DNA from: Atriophallophorus winterbourni
Taxonomy: Eukaryota > Platyhelminthes > Trematoda > Plagiorchiida > Microphallidae
Assembly (NCBI GenBank): GCA_013407085.1
Contig: JACCGJ010012970.1
Span: forward strand, 22,081-86,080
Length of the DNA: 64,000 nt
Reading direction: 5' to 3'
The notes beneath the pieces were generated by a model. That model was given only the letters and a program-made list of their open reading frames with translations, was not told the DNA's origin and made no database searches. Of the stretch, positions 1 to 9,762 are shown one piece after another (positions within the stretch are counted from its first letter, which is position 1; the number at the start of each line of letters is the position of its first letter). A program made the translations under genes and the position numbers.

Positions 1-1173
1 CAGAGCGAAAAGTATAGTACAATGATGCTTTCATATGATTAGAGGGGGACAGCGCCACCTGTTGTTGCACGATATTTTCTGTAAATCATCATTAGTGCGA
101 GCTTGAACTCAGAATCCTGTAGGGAATTACTTAACCACGGTTTGTTCATGCAGTCAAATCCCATCTCGCGGTGGTCGCGCGTGAATACTGTTCAGTGAAC
201 TTGCCCAGAAAGCCCTTAGCATTGGTGTAACTGCATGATTGAGATTTTATTTTGGGGGGTAGATTAAGAACCCATAGTAGTGTATTCGCCGACCCAGAAA
301 TGGTCGGCTTCTCCAGGATTTTATCTCAGGTGCATTTTATTGACTTAGTAGCGAAGTCATTTCAGCAACAATAGTGTTCTTGCGTTTTATGTCGTATACT
401 GCCCGAATACCAATTTCAATAGTTGCCAATCTTCGGCACGCCTAGTGTAAGCTACCCTTAATTTTGTCAGTAAGGAATTATATTTCAAATAGAGGAGGCT
501 GCTGAAATTCCTTTTTTCGCTTAAGGCGCATTATATAAGTCGTTATTTTATCCTTTAAACCTGGGAACTCTTGTAAAAATCTTCGTTTACTGCAATCGTG
601 CTGCAGTCGTTTACTGGATTCTTATGCATTAGTATTGGGTGTTCGATACATCTCGATAGGTTGAATGGTACTGCTCAGCAGATTCGGTAATTTGAAGTTA
701 CCCTCAATTAAAAATACAAATTGAATATAGAATTAACCGTGCGAAATTTGTCGAGTAGGGCCAGATTGTAAGCTTCCTGTGCAGACAGTAGACGATATAC
801 TACTCCCAAAACACAGTCGTCGCCTTTAGGTAATCGGACTGAGCACCACAGTGTATCCCGCAACACGATGTCTAGATCCGTAAACTTACGGCACAACGGT
901 TTTTGGCCATAATAAAAAGCTACTCCTCTTCCTCTGGTTTTACGGTCACGGCGAATAAGTGATATCCGGGATAATTTTAGTTCACCATTTGTTTGGTGAT
1001 TCTGTAGCCACCTTTCCGTTACGGAAATGATGTTTCGTAAACATTTCAGAAAATCTGCACGCAGTTCACTGATTATGTTTCCATGACATTGTGCGTTGGT
1101 GCAGATGCATTTCATAGTTGTTTTTCTCAACAAGGATGGGGTGTGGGGAAGGAGTTTAGCGAAGTGCAGAATA
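1..1173 (-). pseudogene. CR1-type LINE copy A, ORF2 endonuclease part
   Basis: Reading the minus strand from about 1170 down to 720 gives the N-terminal part of an apurinic-type endonuclease (EEP family) of a CR1-like LINE. The readable order is TERWLQNHQTNGELKLSR, RDRKTRGRGVAFYYGQKPL, then DIVLRDTLWCSVRLPKGDDC. This matches the usual ETWL, GGGVA and LE-W strands of these nucleases. The stretch from 720 to 1 continues towards the reverse transcriptase but is too broken to read, and it runs off the window. The same sequence recurs at about 28895-30062 (copy B). The element is cut at 1172 by a Tigger transposon and resumes at 8138 with ORF1. It is inactive. The family call is firm; the exact CR1 subclade is not. 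Confidence 0.72.
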
Positions 1174-1544
1174 CAGTGGAACCCACCTACTACGAAATTG
1201 TTTCCAACGAATTTGTAGTTTAAACGAACGCACCATGATTTCTCAAATAAATTCCTTCTTTGCAACCGTGTGGGGCCTTCAAATCGGCCGTGCACAAACG
1301 ATCAATTTTCTCCACATTGTTTTTCGTCATTTTTCTTCATTTGTCATGTTTTCATATCAACAAAGGACGAATTTTAACGCGCCCAGTTTAAATCAATTAC
1401 GTGATGTCGTGTTCTCCAGTGAGAATTCTGATATAAAAAAATTTAGCTATGCTTTTCGGGAAAAATTGGATAATATATTGAAGCAAGCATTAAAAAATAA
1501 AAGGAAACATCGTGCAGGCTGGCAAGTCGCTCATCGTCGACGCC

Positions 1545-1728
1545 ATGACTTATCTAGAATGCCTATACCTTGTATTTTATCATCAAAAGTTCGTTCGCTT
1601 TGATCCAAGTATGGTGAGATTTCACAACTGCTCACTACAAAAATTTCAAAGCATTCCGGCATTGCCATGTTCCAAGAAACCTGGCTTCGCTCGACAATAG
1701 AAAATGAGTTGCTCTCCATTGAAGGATT
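1545..1728 (+). pseudogene. LINE endonuclease, 5' piece before the Gypsy insertion
   Basis: In one frame with one stop this reads the start of an EEP endonuclease: KVRSL, KYGEISQLLTTKIS, AMFQETWLRS and ELLSIEG. The E of QETWL is the metal-binding glutamate of the family. It breaks off inside the codon for the residue after Gly, at the GATT that is duplicated on either side of the Gypsy element, and resumes at 2983. Confidence 0.65.
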
Positions 1729-1884
1729 TGCAGTAGACCAGATTACTACAATAATGTCCCCAAGAATGTTGGAGAAAAGGCGCGGTAGCCAAAACTTGTG
1801 AAGAGCGGTCACGATGCACGCACGAACGGAAGTTATAATTGTCAAGGTCAATGTTTTGATAAGGAAAAACAAGTGGTGTTCACA
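1729..1884 (-). repeat. left LTR of the 1.25 kb Gypsy element (3' LTR)
   Basis: This is 156 bp and matches 2807-2982, except that it lacks about 20 bp (ACAGGAGATGAAAGGTTTAT in the partner) and has scattered substitutions. The element is on the minus strand, so this is its 3' LTR. Confidence 0.8.
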
Positions 1885-2107
1885 GCGCCCCTCCAAGAAG
1901 TCTGGTCAGCGAAGACTTCTGATCGGGAGTTGCCAGTAGCGTGGGCATGCGGGTGTCAGGTAACCCCGGGTAGGAAAGTAGTCTCTCAGCAACCAGTCAC
2001 ATAGAAGTCAGCCAGGGCGCTCGGTCTGCGTGGGTCGATCTTCGGTGGTTCTAGAGTTGGGTGTACGTGTGGTTATTATCAAATATGGTGGGGTTTCCAT
2101 GAAAGTG

Positions 2108-2491
2108 TCATGCTGCACGTACCCACTGGCTTTCGGGCATACTACAATTTTTCATAACAAACATAACGCAAGCACGAATGTCATGATGGAAACGATTGCG
2201 TATGACGTGACTAATACGCCGTCTAAAAGCAGACAGGCTAAGTAGTCGGAAAGCGCTTTGCGATAGGTCGCAAAGGATATTGCCCCAAGCACCGGGCAAG
2301 GGTAGAGGTGTGATGAAAGGATAGGCGTCCCGGAGCTGTGCGATGCCGGCATCGGTAGCTTGCACTGCAGCGATTTCGCTGAGGTCGAGGGAGAGTGTCC
2401 AGTCTATCACACACGTTGTTGAGATAGGAATTGTGGCACCTAAGATATATCGTATGTCAGTCGTAAAATGACTGACAAAATCCTGGTGCAT
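2108..2491 (-). pseudogene. Gypsy pol remnant: RNase H end to integrase start
   Basis: The frame starts QDFVSHFTTDIRYILG, the standard end of the RNase H domain in Ty3/Gypsy polyproteins (FISEF-T-DIRHI-G). It continues through the linker EIAAVQATDAGIAQLRD that precedes the integrase zinc-binding domain. It ends in FHHDIRACVMFVMKNC, around the integrase H-C residues. Protease, reverse transcriptase and the integrase core are missing, which fits the 0.9 kb interior. Confidence 0.7.
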
Positions 2492-2785
2492 AGTCTCTCT
2501 AGGAGAGTACCTACCCGACGATCCGTTGATTGATGTACGAGGGGCTTACAAACAGTAAACAAAGTAAACTGTCTGCCCTGTAGATTGTGTTCTAACCCGA
2601 CTTGTGAATTAATCATCAAGTGTAGTTATGTAATGTATATGACGTTTTGATGTAAAACGTGTCAAAGGTAAACAAAATATCCTGAAATAACGCCGATGTA
2701 AATCGGGAAAAGACGTCCTGGAAAAAAATCTCGACTTGTGCGTGGATATTGGGCTTACCAATTGTAGTACGCGTAGGATTCGTGC

Positions 2786-2803
2786 ATCACGTCGGGCTCA
2801 CCA
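2786..2803 (-). promoter_or_regulatory. tRNA-Trp-type primer-binding site
   Basis: On the minus strand, three bases inside the LTR, the sequence TGGTGAGCCCGACGTGAT is complementary, with one mismatch, to the 3' end of tRNA-Trp as I know it from animals (ending CACGTCGGGGTCACCA). Use of tRNA-Trp is typical of CsRn1/Kabuki-clade Gypsy elements. The same site occurs next to the right LTR of the element at 21324-24011. Confidence 0.7.
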
Positions 2804-2806
2804 ATT

Positions 2807-2982
2807 TGTAGTAGACCAGATTATTACAATAATGTCCCCAAGAATGTTGGAGAAAAGACACAGGAGATGAAAGGTTTATCGCGGTAGCCAAAACGTGTAC
2901 ACAGCGGTCACGATGCATTCACGAACGGAAGTTATAATTGTCAAGGTCAATGTTTTGATAAGGAAAAAGAAGTGGTGTTACA
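2807..2982 (-). repeat. right LTR of the 1.25 kb Gypsy element (5' LTR)
   Basis: This is the 176-bp partner of 1729-1884. It begins TGTAGTAGACC on the plus strand and ends GTGGTGTTACA, immediately followed by the GATT target duplication. It shares the core AATGTCCCCAAGAATGTTGG with the LTRs at 21324-21506 and 23833-24011, so all belong to one LTR family. Confidence 0.82.
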
Positions 2983-3590
2983 GATTCAACTGTTTTCGTC
3001 TTGACTGAACCTGTCCCTTGAGGAATTGTGGTGGCGGTGTTATCACATATATTCGAAACGACTAGTGCTCATGCTGCAAACAGATTTTTACTTTCGACAA
3101 GCTTGAAATATCCTGCCTGGCTGTCGAATGCAAACCCCGACATCTTTCCAATTTTCAATCCCTTATTTTTACAAATACTTATGTTATCCCCAATTGTCAA
3201 TCTAACGTTTTTAATGCATTCATTGATGAACTCCTAATGAAACTTGCTCCTTTTCAAAATTCTTTGATTCTTTTAGCTGGCGACCTCAATGACTGCAATG
3301 TATCTATGCTTTCCCTATTGTCGCTCAAAAATGTTGCTCAAACTCGAGCTGACGCATTTTTGGACTTCGCCCTAACAAATGCACCTCCTCTTTTACACGC
3401 CCGCAAGTTTGCTCCAATTGGTAATTCTGACCATTGGATTATCAAACTTCTCCCTAAATTTTATGGAAGCACTGGACATAGATACCTCACCCGTAGTAAT
3501 GGCAAAAAGGTGACTTCCAGAGCTTGTCAGCATGACAATATTTCAACCCTCATGAAGATGATGTCTCCACAGAATGTGATGTTGTGACAT
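2983..3590 (+). pseudogene. LINE endonuclease, 3' piece
   Basis: This continues the endonuclease interrupted at 1728. It has a glycine-rich GGGVITYI-like strand near 3028-3055. It also has LLAGDLND (3268-3291; the D and N are the catalytic/phosphate-contacting pair) and APIGNSDH (3412-3435), the conserved C-terminal SDH motif with its catalytic histidine. There are stops and at least one frameshift at about 3235. The motif order and spacing are normal for the domain. Confidence 0.7.
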
Positions 3591-3899
3591 CCTATCTTAA
3601 ATTTTGCTTTGAAATCTGTTGTCCTAAAGAAACTATATTTGTGAGTCATCAACGTTTTTCCTCTGTCCACCTAAAACGCCTAAGGAGAATGAAAGAGAAA
3701 GCCTTCAAAATATAGGATCGTAAAACTTTTGCGTTGTTTTCCCAGTCAATCAAGCTCGAAATTCGACGTCTTGAAAAGCTGTACACGAAAACACTTCTTG
3801 GAACGAAAGACAGTCGTCACCTATGACGTGCGCTTAAACAAATTTGTGGAAAGAACAATAGGAAATCCCCACCTATTTTTGATATTAATTCCTTGAAAG

Positions 3900-4935
3900 A
3901 ATCGTTCGTGCACCAAATTACTGATAATGACTGTGAAGAGAACTTTATTTTGCCCCCATCCTCCTTTTCCGATTCAACTTTCACCAACATACACGAGGTC
4001 TTTTGTGCACTTTCGGCTGTCTCACGCTTAAGGCTGCAGGATCTGATAAACTCTCGCCCATTGTATTGAAAGTATGTTCTAGAGTGCTATCATCCCCCAT
4101 CACATCCATTTTTAATCGTTGCATGGAAAGAGCAATTATGCCGGATTGCTGGAAATCTGTCTGCATTAGCCCAATTCCAAAGAAAGATCCCGGCAAATAC
4201 CGTCCTATCGCGTGTACATCGCAGTTGCTCAAGGTACTTGAGAAAATTGTTTTACGGCAACTCGTGTCCAGTTGTCAGGTGCATGATGCTCATTAGTTCG
4301 CGTACCGGAAAAATCGTTCAACTGTCGATGCTGTCGCTGTACTCACAGATTTTATCTCACGTTCTCTAGATAGCAAATCTAGAGCTGTACAACCTTGTGT
4401 GTTGGATCACACAAATTTATTTAACAGTGTTCTAAGAAACTCCTCACTTCAAAAATTATCTGATCATGGCGTCACAGCAAATATACTTCATTGGCTGGCA
4501 TCCCATTCTGAAGGTCGTATCCAATACACAGTCGCAAACGGCCAAACATTCCGTGAAATAGCTATTCCCCGTGGTGTCCTTCAAGGTGCAATATTGTCCC
4601 CATTTCTATTTTTCCTTCATGTTTCTGATCTTCTTTCTTACCTATCTGCACTTACCCTCAAATACAGGGATGATGTTGCCATTGCAGTAAATCAAAATCG
4701 TCGGATCGAGCAGCATGCCTTATGATCAATGGTAACGAACATTTGTCAATGGTCCTCCATGATTGGTTTATCGTCGAATCCTTCAAAATGCAGCGAAATT
4801 GTATTTTCCAACATGATTGGACAACGTCGTTTAGCCCTTCATCAAGAAGTTCCTCGCGTTTATCTTAACGGCTTGGTGTTCGACAGATGTTGCAGCTTTA
4901 AGTAGCTTGGTGTTACAATATCTGAAAATCTTAGC
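3900..4935 (+). pseudogene. LINE reverse transcriptase (Jockey/CR1-like)
   Basis: Readable blocks in order: AAGSDKLSPIVLKVC (4030-4075), the LINE RT0/1 region; WKSVCISPIPKKDPGKYRPI (4150-4209); LLKVLEKIVLRQL; LDHTNLFNSVLRNSSLQKL (motif A region, 4402 on, where the usual FxxAFDxV has decayed); IPRGVLQGAILSPFLF (4567-4614); and LKYRDDVAIAV (4660-4692). YRDD stands where active enzymes have FADD. Frames shift at about 4296-4399 and after 4725. The C-terminal thumb region can be followed loosely to about 5440. The element is inactive. Confidence 0.75.
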
Positions 4936-5439
4936 TGAACTGAACATGTTACAAGGGTATTCATAAAAGTGCGCCAACTGTCATTCTACGAACTACGTCT
5001 CCGTTCTTTCTCCGTTCCACCAAATGTCATTCAACTTTTCGTTTTTTCTTGCATCATTCCCCACCTTCTTTTTGCATCTCCTGTGATTTTTTCCGGCCTC
5101 TTTGAAAAGGATTTTACGATGGTCAGAAGATGCATTAAGCTCATCTGAAGATTGAGTTGTGTTTCCGCTGATGACATTCGAGACACTATTGTCAATCGTC
5201 ATTTTCGTGAATGCAGCAGATTGATCGCGAACATTTCTACTGATAGTTTACATCCATTGAACAAAAGCCTTGTTTCTTGCAGATCTTTTTCCTTCACCCG
5301 AAGCCGGTACGTTATTCCCTATTCAAGAACGAATAAATTTAGAAATTCATTTATCTCATACTTGGCCCGATACATGGTACAGCAATCAAAAGCTGTTACA
5401 GAGTTGAAAGAACGAATGACAATTTTCTAATGATGCCAC

Positions 5440-5834
5440 GATGTCCCAGTTAATTTTCGAGTTAATTTTCCAAATTCCCCTAACATTTGTCTAGCCCATG
5501 GTATCCTGACACTTTTTAGCACAAGTATTACTTTATTGTGTGGCACTTCATATATTTTATTTTATTTGCATTATATAAGGAATCTAATTTATTGATGCTA
5601 TGAAGTTGGAGGAACGCTAACCGATTTTTAATTCACTCTGAGATGTCCTGTTTTTTTAATTTTTTTAATTCCCGTCACATTTGTCTATCCCGTGGTAACC
5701 TGATACTTCGTTGGCCTATGTATTATTTCATTGTGCGCACGCTATACATATTTTTTATTGGTATCATGTGGAGAAATTAATCTATTGCTGAAAATTCGTG
5801 AACACGAATAAAGTCATTCTTCTTCTTCTTCTTC
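5440..5834 (+). other. 3' untranslated end of the Jockey-like LINE
   Basis: This is AT-rich sequence without a reading frame. It contains an imperfect internal duplication: the CACATTTGTCTA...CCCGTGGTAACCTGATACTT block near 5675-5710 resembles 5480-5512. It ends AATAAAGTCATTC followed by five TTC units. Confidence 0.55.
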
Positions 5835-6179
5835 TTTAAAACATTAGTACAACGAATCAGCTCGTTACTAATCTCGCTTTTGACGAACACTGTACACGTT
5901 CCCGACAGCTATGTTTGTTCAATAAAGTTTCATACAAAAAAACGAAATCGCTTTGTCTTGCCCTTAACACACAAAGCTCCATCAAGAGTGGCCTGCAGTG
6001 CGCTAAGAATAGAACTGACACCGCTTGGCGAGACACAGGCAGCCTAGCCTCCAGTGTGCTAACTGACTCGCACGCACGCAAAAGAAAATCACGTGAATTC
6101 TCTGTGACTGGTAATCACAGACCTATGACAAATTGCAATCGCTCAAGCAGACACTTCATTCCCTTTTTACAGTTACACG

Positions 6180-7831
6180 ATGGATGACAGAAAGCGAAAA
6201 CGAGAGCAGTTCAGCCTAGATAAGAAAAGGGAAAATTTAGCTGAAGTGGAGATTGGCCAAATTACAAAATCTGAAACTGCTAAAAAATACTGCGTAGCAA
6301 AATTAACGCTGTCCACCTTCATGCAGCAGAAGAATCAACTCTCTGAAACAACATTCATGTCAGACAGAAAGCGACTGCGAGCTGGCCCGACTAACAAGCA
6401 CGATTTGCTGGGTGAAGCCGTACTGACATGCTCCAAGCAGGTACGGTAATACATTTTCACACTCTCATTGCATTAAAAAGAATAAATTTATTGCCGTCCA
6501 TATCCTTAACAAATAGAAAACATAAAAATATAAATCCAGCAAATGAAACCGAAACGAACGAAAATTATTATTGCACGCACTTATTAGGCCTACCTTGTTT
6601 TGTTGTTGCAGGCTCATGCCCAAAACGCTCTCGTCAGCGGTCCGATCCTACTGATGAAGGCACAGCAGATTGCGACTGAACTAGGAATGGACAACTTCAG
6701 TCCAATGAACGGATGGCTTGATCCCTTCAATTGGCGAAAAGGGATAGTCTACAAGGACATCGTCGGTGAAAGTGCCTGTGTCAACACTGATCTGACAGAC
6801 GACTTTCTCCAAACGAAGCTCACAAAAATTATGGCCACCTATGAACCGCAAGACATTTAAAATTGCGATGAGGCGGGATTGTTCTACAGATGCTCGCCGG
6901 ACAAGACACTATTCCTGAAAGGCGAGCGATGCAGTGGAGGCAAACAGTCCAAAGAAAGACTTGCAGTCATGATCTGTGCTAACATGACTGGCTCTGAATA
7001 AGTGCCGCTACTTGTGATTGGGAAGTTTGAGCCGCCACGGTGTTTTAGTGGTATCAAAACTCTGACATGCTCCTACAAAGCTAATAAAAAAGCGTGGATG
7101 ACATTGCAGCTTTTCGAGGAGTATGCTCAAAAGTTTGATCGTCGCATCACAATGAAAAAAGAAAGGTTTTCCTCCTGATCGACAATGCCCCTGCACATGG
7201 GAAGATCACTGGACTGAAATCGGTGAAGATTTGTTGTCTTCCTCAAAACACCACTTAAGTTCTCCAGCCATGTGATCAGGGGATTATTCAGAACATCAAG
7301 GTGAACTACCGACAGGATGTGACTCACCGATACCTACTCGACCTTGCCGAAAAAAGCGACGAATTCAAACTGAACGTGCTAGATGCCACGTTCATCGCTA
7401 GAACAGCCTGGAGAAACGTGTCGGAGGATACAATAGCGAATTGTTTCCGACACGCTTCCACATCAGTGCTCGAAAATCCAGAATGTTGGCACTCTGATGT
7501 TCATTTCGAGAAATACGTGAATTTTGACAATGACATTCAAACCTTTGGTGATCAAACTGTGTCAGAAATTGTCCAACATTTGATGCAGGCTCAGTCTGAA
7601 ACAACTGATGGAACAGCCGCAGTGTCATTGTCGGACAAAGACAATGAAACAGAAGTCGTAGATCTGTCTGTGAAAGAGGCCAGGAGTGCTTTCGATCTAT
7701 GCAGGAGATTTTTTAGGATAAAAGAAAGAGACGACGAAGGAGAACTGGAATTAGTGGAGGGAGAGATAGAGGCCGTTGCGAAGTCAAAAGTTAAACAAAA
7801 GAGCATCGCCAGCTACTTCATGAAAGCGTGA
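6180..7831 (+). pseudogene. Tigger/pogo-type DDE transposase (CENP-B-like)
   Basis: The start ATG at 6180 follows the 5' leader, and the N-terminus MDDRKRKREQFSLDKKRENL is followed by a psq-type helix-turn-helix (KSETAKKYCVAKLTLSTF). After an intron come the CENP-B DNA-binding half (LVSGPILLMKAQQIATELGM, GWLDPFNWRKGIV) and the DDE domain. In the DDE domain NCDEAGLFYRC (about 6862) gives the first Asp, LLIDNAPAHG (about 7173-7202) the second, and LDATFIARTAWRNVSEDTI (7377 on) the third acidic position. The C-terminus is acidic and ends KSIASYFMKA. Internal stops (for example 6858-6860) and frameshifts near 7160-7300 inactivate it. It resembles host CENP-B-domain genes, but the TIRs and TA site show it is a transposon gene. 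Confidence 0.82.
6441..6611 (+). other. spliceosomal intron in the Tigger transposase gene
   Basis: A GTACGGTAAT donor after AAGCAG and a TTTTGTTGTTGCAG acceptor bound 171 bp. Splicing joins the codons ...SKQ to AHAQNA..., which is the continuous CENP-B-type helix expected for the family (W/SKQARAQN-like). The interval has stops in every frame. Confidence 0.7.
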
Positions 7832-8137
7832 GATTGGACTGTCAGTGTGCGTGCAAGATGTTTTTACTACTTCGTTTTAGAACAAATTTAATATTATTTA
7901 TATGAACTTAGATTCAATATTGTGATCTGTGTGCTGTGGCATCATCTTTACATCAAATGGATTACACGCATGCAGAAACACACAAAGGTAGAAATTCTTT
8001 ACTTTTAATTGTCTACACGTGTACAGATAAACGGCGGCAAAATCACATGTCTGACAATGCGTTTTACTTGCAACGAATTCCGCTTTTAACGAACATTTTA
8101 CTCTCCCCCAGATATTCTTTGTACCCGGGTTCCACTG

Positions 8138-8399
8138 AATCTGTTAGGCCGACTTCTCCAGAGTAGTCATCTGAAATTATTTTGCTTGCAAGGATGCCTG
8201 ATCGTTTTAGGCCATACTGTTGGAATACAGTTATCGGAAGTATCGGCTGAATTTGTTTCTGACACGTCAACTACTGATTGAGTTGGTAATGTTTCTCGTG
8301 GACTTTATGGTACATCTATCTGTCCAATATGAAGTTTCGATGCACTTAGTCTAAATTCTTGTGGCATTAGTGTGTGGCCATTATCCCTATTTGTTTTGA
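8138..8399 (-). pseudogene. CR1 copy A, ORF1 3' part
   Basis: This is the minus-strand continuation of the CR1 ORF1. It is collinear with 31001-31255 of copy B, where the frame reads HTLMPTEFRLGASKLHIEQI and RPKTIRHPCKQKN. It is cut at about 8400 by the hnRNP K-CR1 insertion and resumes at 11867. It is disrupted by stops. Confidence 0.6.
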
Positions 8400-9740
8400 A
8401 TTAAATCTAACCGTGATGCGAAGGGGCGAAAGTCCAAAATTCGAGTTGAGGTTTTTGATTTCCACCAAAGCGGTTGGTGTAATAATTGGCAAAGGCGGTG
8501 GAAATATTCAACGTATCCGCGAAGAGCATTCCGTTAAAGTAACTATACCTGATAGTAATATCCCCGAAAGGGTGCTTGTGCTCGATGGAGATCTTGGCTC
8601 GATCATCGAAATCTTTATGGAAAATCTGGAACGAATGCAAAACAATCGCGATGATGGAGTTGACCTGAGATTGCTCGTTCACCAAAGCCAAGCTGGATGC
8701 GTCATTGGTAGAAGTGGATACAAAATCAAAGAATTGCGTGAACAATCTGGCTTGCAAGTGTTGAAAGTGTATCAACTGCTTTGTCCCGGATCAACCGATC
8801 GTGTTATACAGCTTGTGGGGGCTGTTGATAAAGTTATCGAGTGCTTGCAGGCTATAGCTAAGCTTCTTGAAGGCGCTCCACCAAAAGGGTGCAGGCAGAA
8901 TTATGATGCACGGGATGCTGATGAAGCAACTGCTTCTGAATATGGTGGCTGGATTGTAAGTTCCCAAGGTCCTGGTTTGAGCTTCATACAGCGGAGTAAT
9001 AATCTAGGAAACCCTGCGTTCAACCAGAACAATGTTCTAGCTGCCGGTATATTTGGTGCTGGAAATAATGGGAATATTGGCGGCTGATCTGGTGCACAAT
9101 CATCTGCCGTAACGCAAGTCATCGCTAATTCACTTCCTCATGCATCTGCTGCCGCCATGCTCGCAGCCACAAGTGGTCAGGCGCCCGGTAACGCTAATGC
9201 TGGACCAGCCGGTGATGCTCCCGCAACCGCTGCAGCTGCCATGATGGCTGCTGGCGCGAGGTTTGCCAAATCGCATGGCTATGAATTTCCTCACGCCCAC
9301 AACCACGACTCAAGTTTCTGTGAGTAACAAAATGATGGGTGCCATTATGGGTCGTGGCGGTGCCCGAATAAAACAAGTTCGCGAAGAGTCGAATGCTGAT
9401 ATCAAAATTAGCAGACAAGAACCTGGTGCTGAGGATCGCATCATCACCATAACAGGCACCCCTGAACAAATTCAGAACGCTCAGTTCCTTCTCCAAATGT
9501 GCGTGAAAAAGTACGGTGACATTAATGTCGCTTGACAGATCCAGAAAACCGTCCATCGTCGTCTTCAGTACCATTATTACTACTATTCTTGTTAACTTAG
9601 TAACGATTATGCCTCTCGCTCTCCATTGGTTGGTTTCCATTTCGAAGAAATTTAAAGCTGATGCGCAAGAAACGTCAATTGTTTGAAAATTTCTAATAGA
9701 ACCTCTTTTATCGCAAGAAAGTGTGGAAAGGCATTCGAAT
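8400..9740 (+). pseudogene. HNRNPK-like: hnRNP K retrocopy, three KH domains
   Basis: Intronless KH-domain protein of the hnRNP K/PCBP family, which in cells binds C-rich RNA and DNA in splicing, translation and transcription. KH1: KFELRFLISTKAVGVIIGKG with its GKGG loop (about 8437-8505). KH2: VDLRLLVHQSQAGCVIGRSG then KIKELREQ (about 8660-8755). KH3: [20 protein letters not shown] (about 9308-9370), ending KKYGDINVA and stop at 9538. Between KH2 and KH3 lies the usual low-complexity Gly/Asn/Ala stretch. A TGA at 9085-9087 and a frameshift near 9255-9265 break the frame, so it is a pseudogene. It lacks the N-terminus before KH1. The sequence from 9539 to about 9740 looks like 3' UTR without a poly(A) tail. 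Confidence 0.85.
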
Positions 9741-9762
9741 TGTGTGGAAAGGCATTCGAATT

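Larger units (their letters stand above)
1729..2982 (-). mobile_element. small Gypsy (CsRn1-like) element, 1.25 kb, TSD GATT
   Basis: Two direct repeats flank it: 1729-1884 and 2807-2982. A 4-bp target duplication, GATT, lies at 1725-1728 and 2983-2986. On the minus strand the LTRs run from TGTAACACC to CTACTACA, the normal TG...CA form. Three bases after the LTR comes a primer-binding site matching tRNA-Trp. The interior (1885-2806) holds only a remnant of pol. Removing the element restores the endonuclease frame of the host LINE across 1728/2983, which confirms the boundaries. The element is a deletion derivative and cannot be autonomous. Confidence 0.85.
1262..5834 (+). mobile_element. Jockey/CR1-like LINE inserted in the Tigger element
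   Basis: Copy B (30140-30175) lacks this block, so the edges can be read by comparison: sequence departs after ATTCCTTCTTT (ends about 1261) and rejoins at TAAAACATTAGTAC (from about 5834). The 3' end is an AATAAAGTC stretch followed by a (TTC)n tail at 5816-5835, as expected for a LINE ending in a simple repeat. The order is a leader with possible ORF1 remains (1262-1540), endonuclease (1545-1728 and 2983-3590), reverse transcriptase (about 3900-4930) and 3' part to 5834. A Gypsy element splits the endonuclease. Ten or eleven target bases present in copy B (GTAAGACTATT) are missing here, so integration may have deleted them. Confidence 0.72.
1174..8137 (+). mobile_element. Tigger/pogo-like DNA transposon copy A (carries a nested LINE)
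   Basis: Both ends carry the inverted terminal sequence CAGTGGAACCC (1174-1184, and reverse-complemented at 8127-8137). A TA precedes the left end at 1172-1173, and the right end is followed by AA where copy B has TA. TA target duplication with CAGT-type ends is characteristic of the Tc1/mariner-pogo group. The transposase lies at 6180-7831. A LINE occupies 1262-5834, so the transposon's own length is about 2.4 kb. It sits inside a minus-strand CR1 between ORF1 and the ORF2 endonuclease, at the same point as the shorter copy at 30065-30998. The insertion therefore predates the split of copies A and B. Confidence 0.8.

Noticed and set aside
6180..7831. Domesticated CENP-B-like host gene
   Set aside because: It has TIRs and a TA target site plus internal stops, and lies within a decayed CR1; it is a dead transposon.
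8374..9087. hnRNP K frame taken as a working gene from the ATG at 8374
   Set aside because: The first codons belong to the flanking CR1 ORF1 (shared with 31238). The frame stops before KH3 at 9085 and shifts near 9260, with no introns and an element fused downstream.
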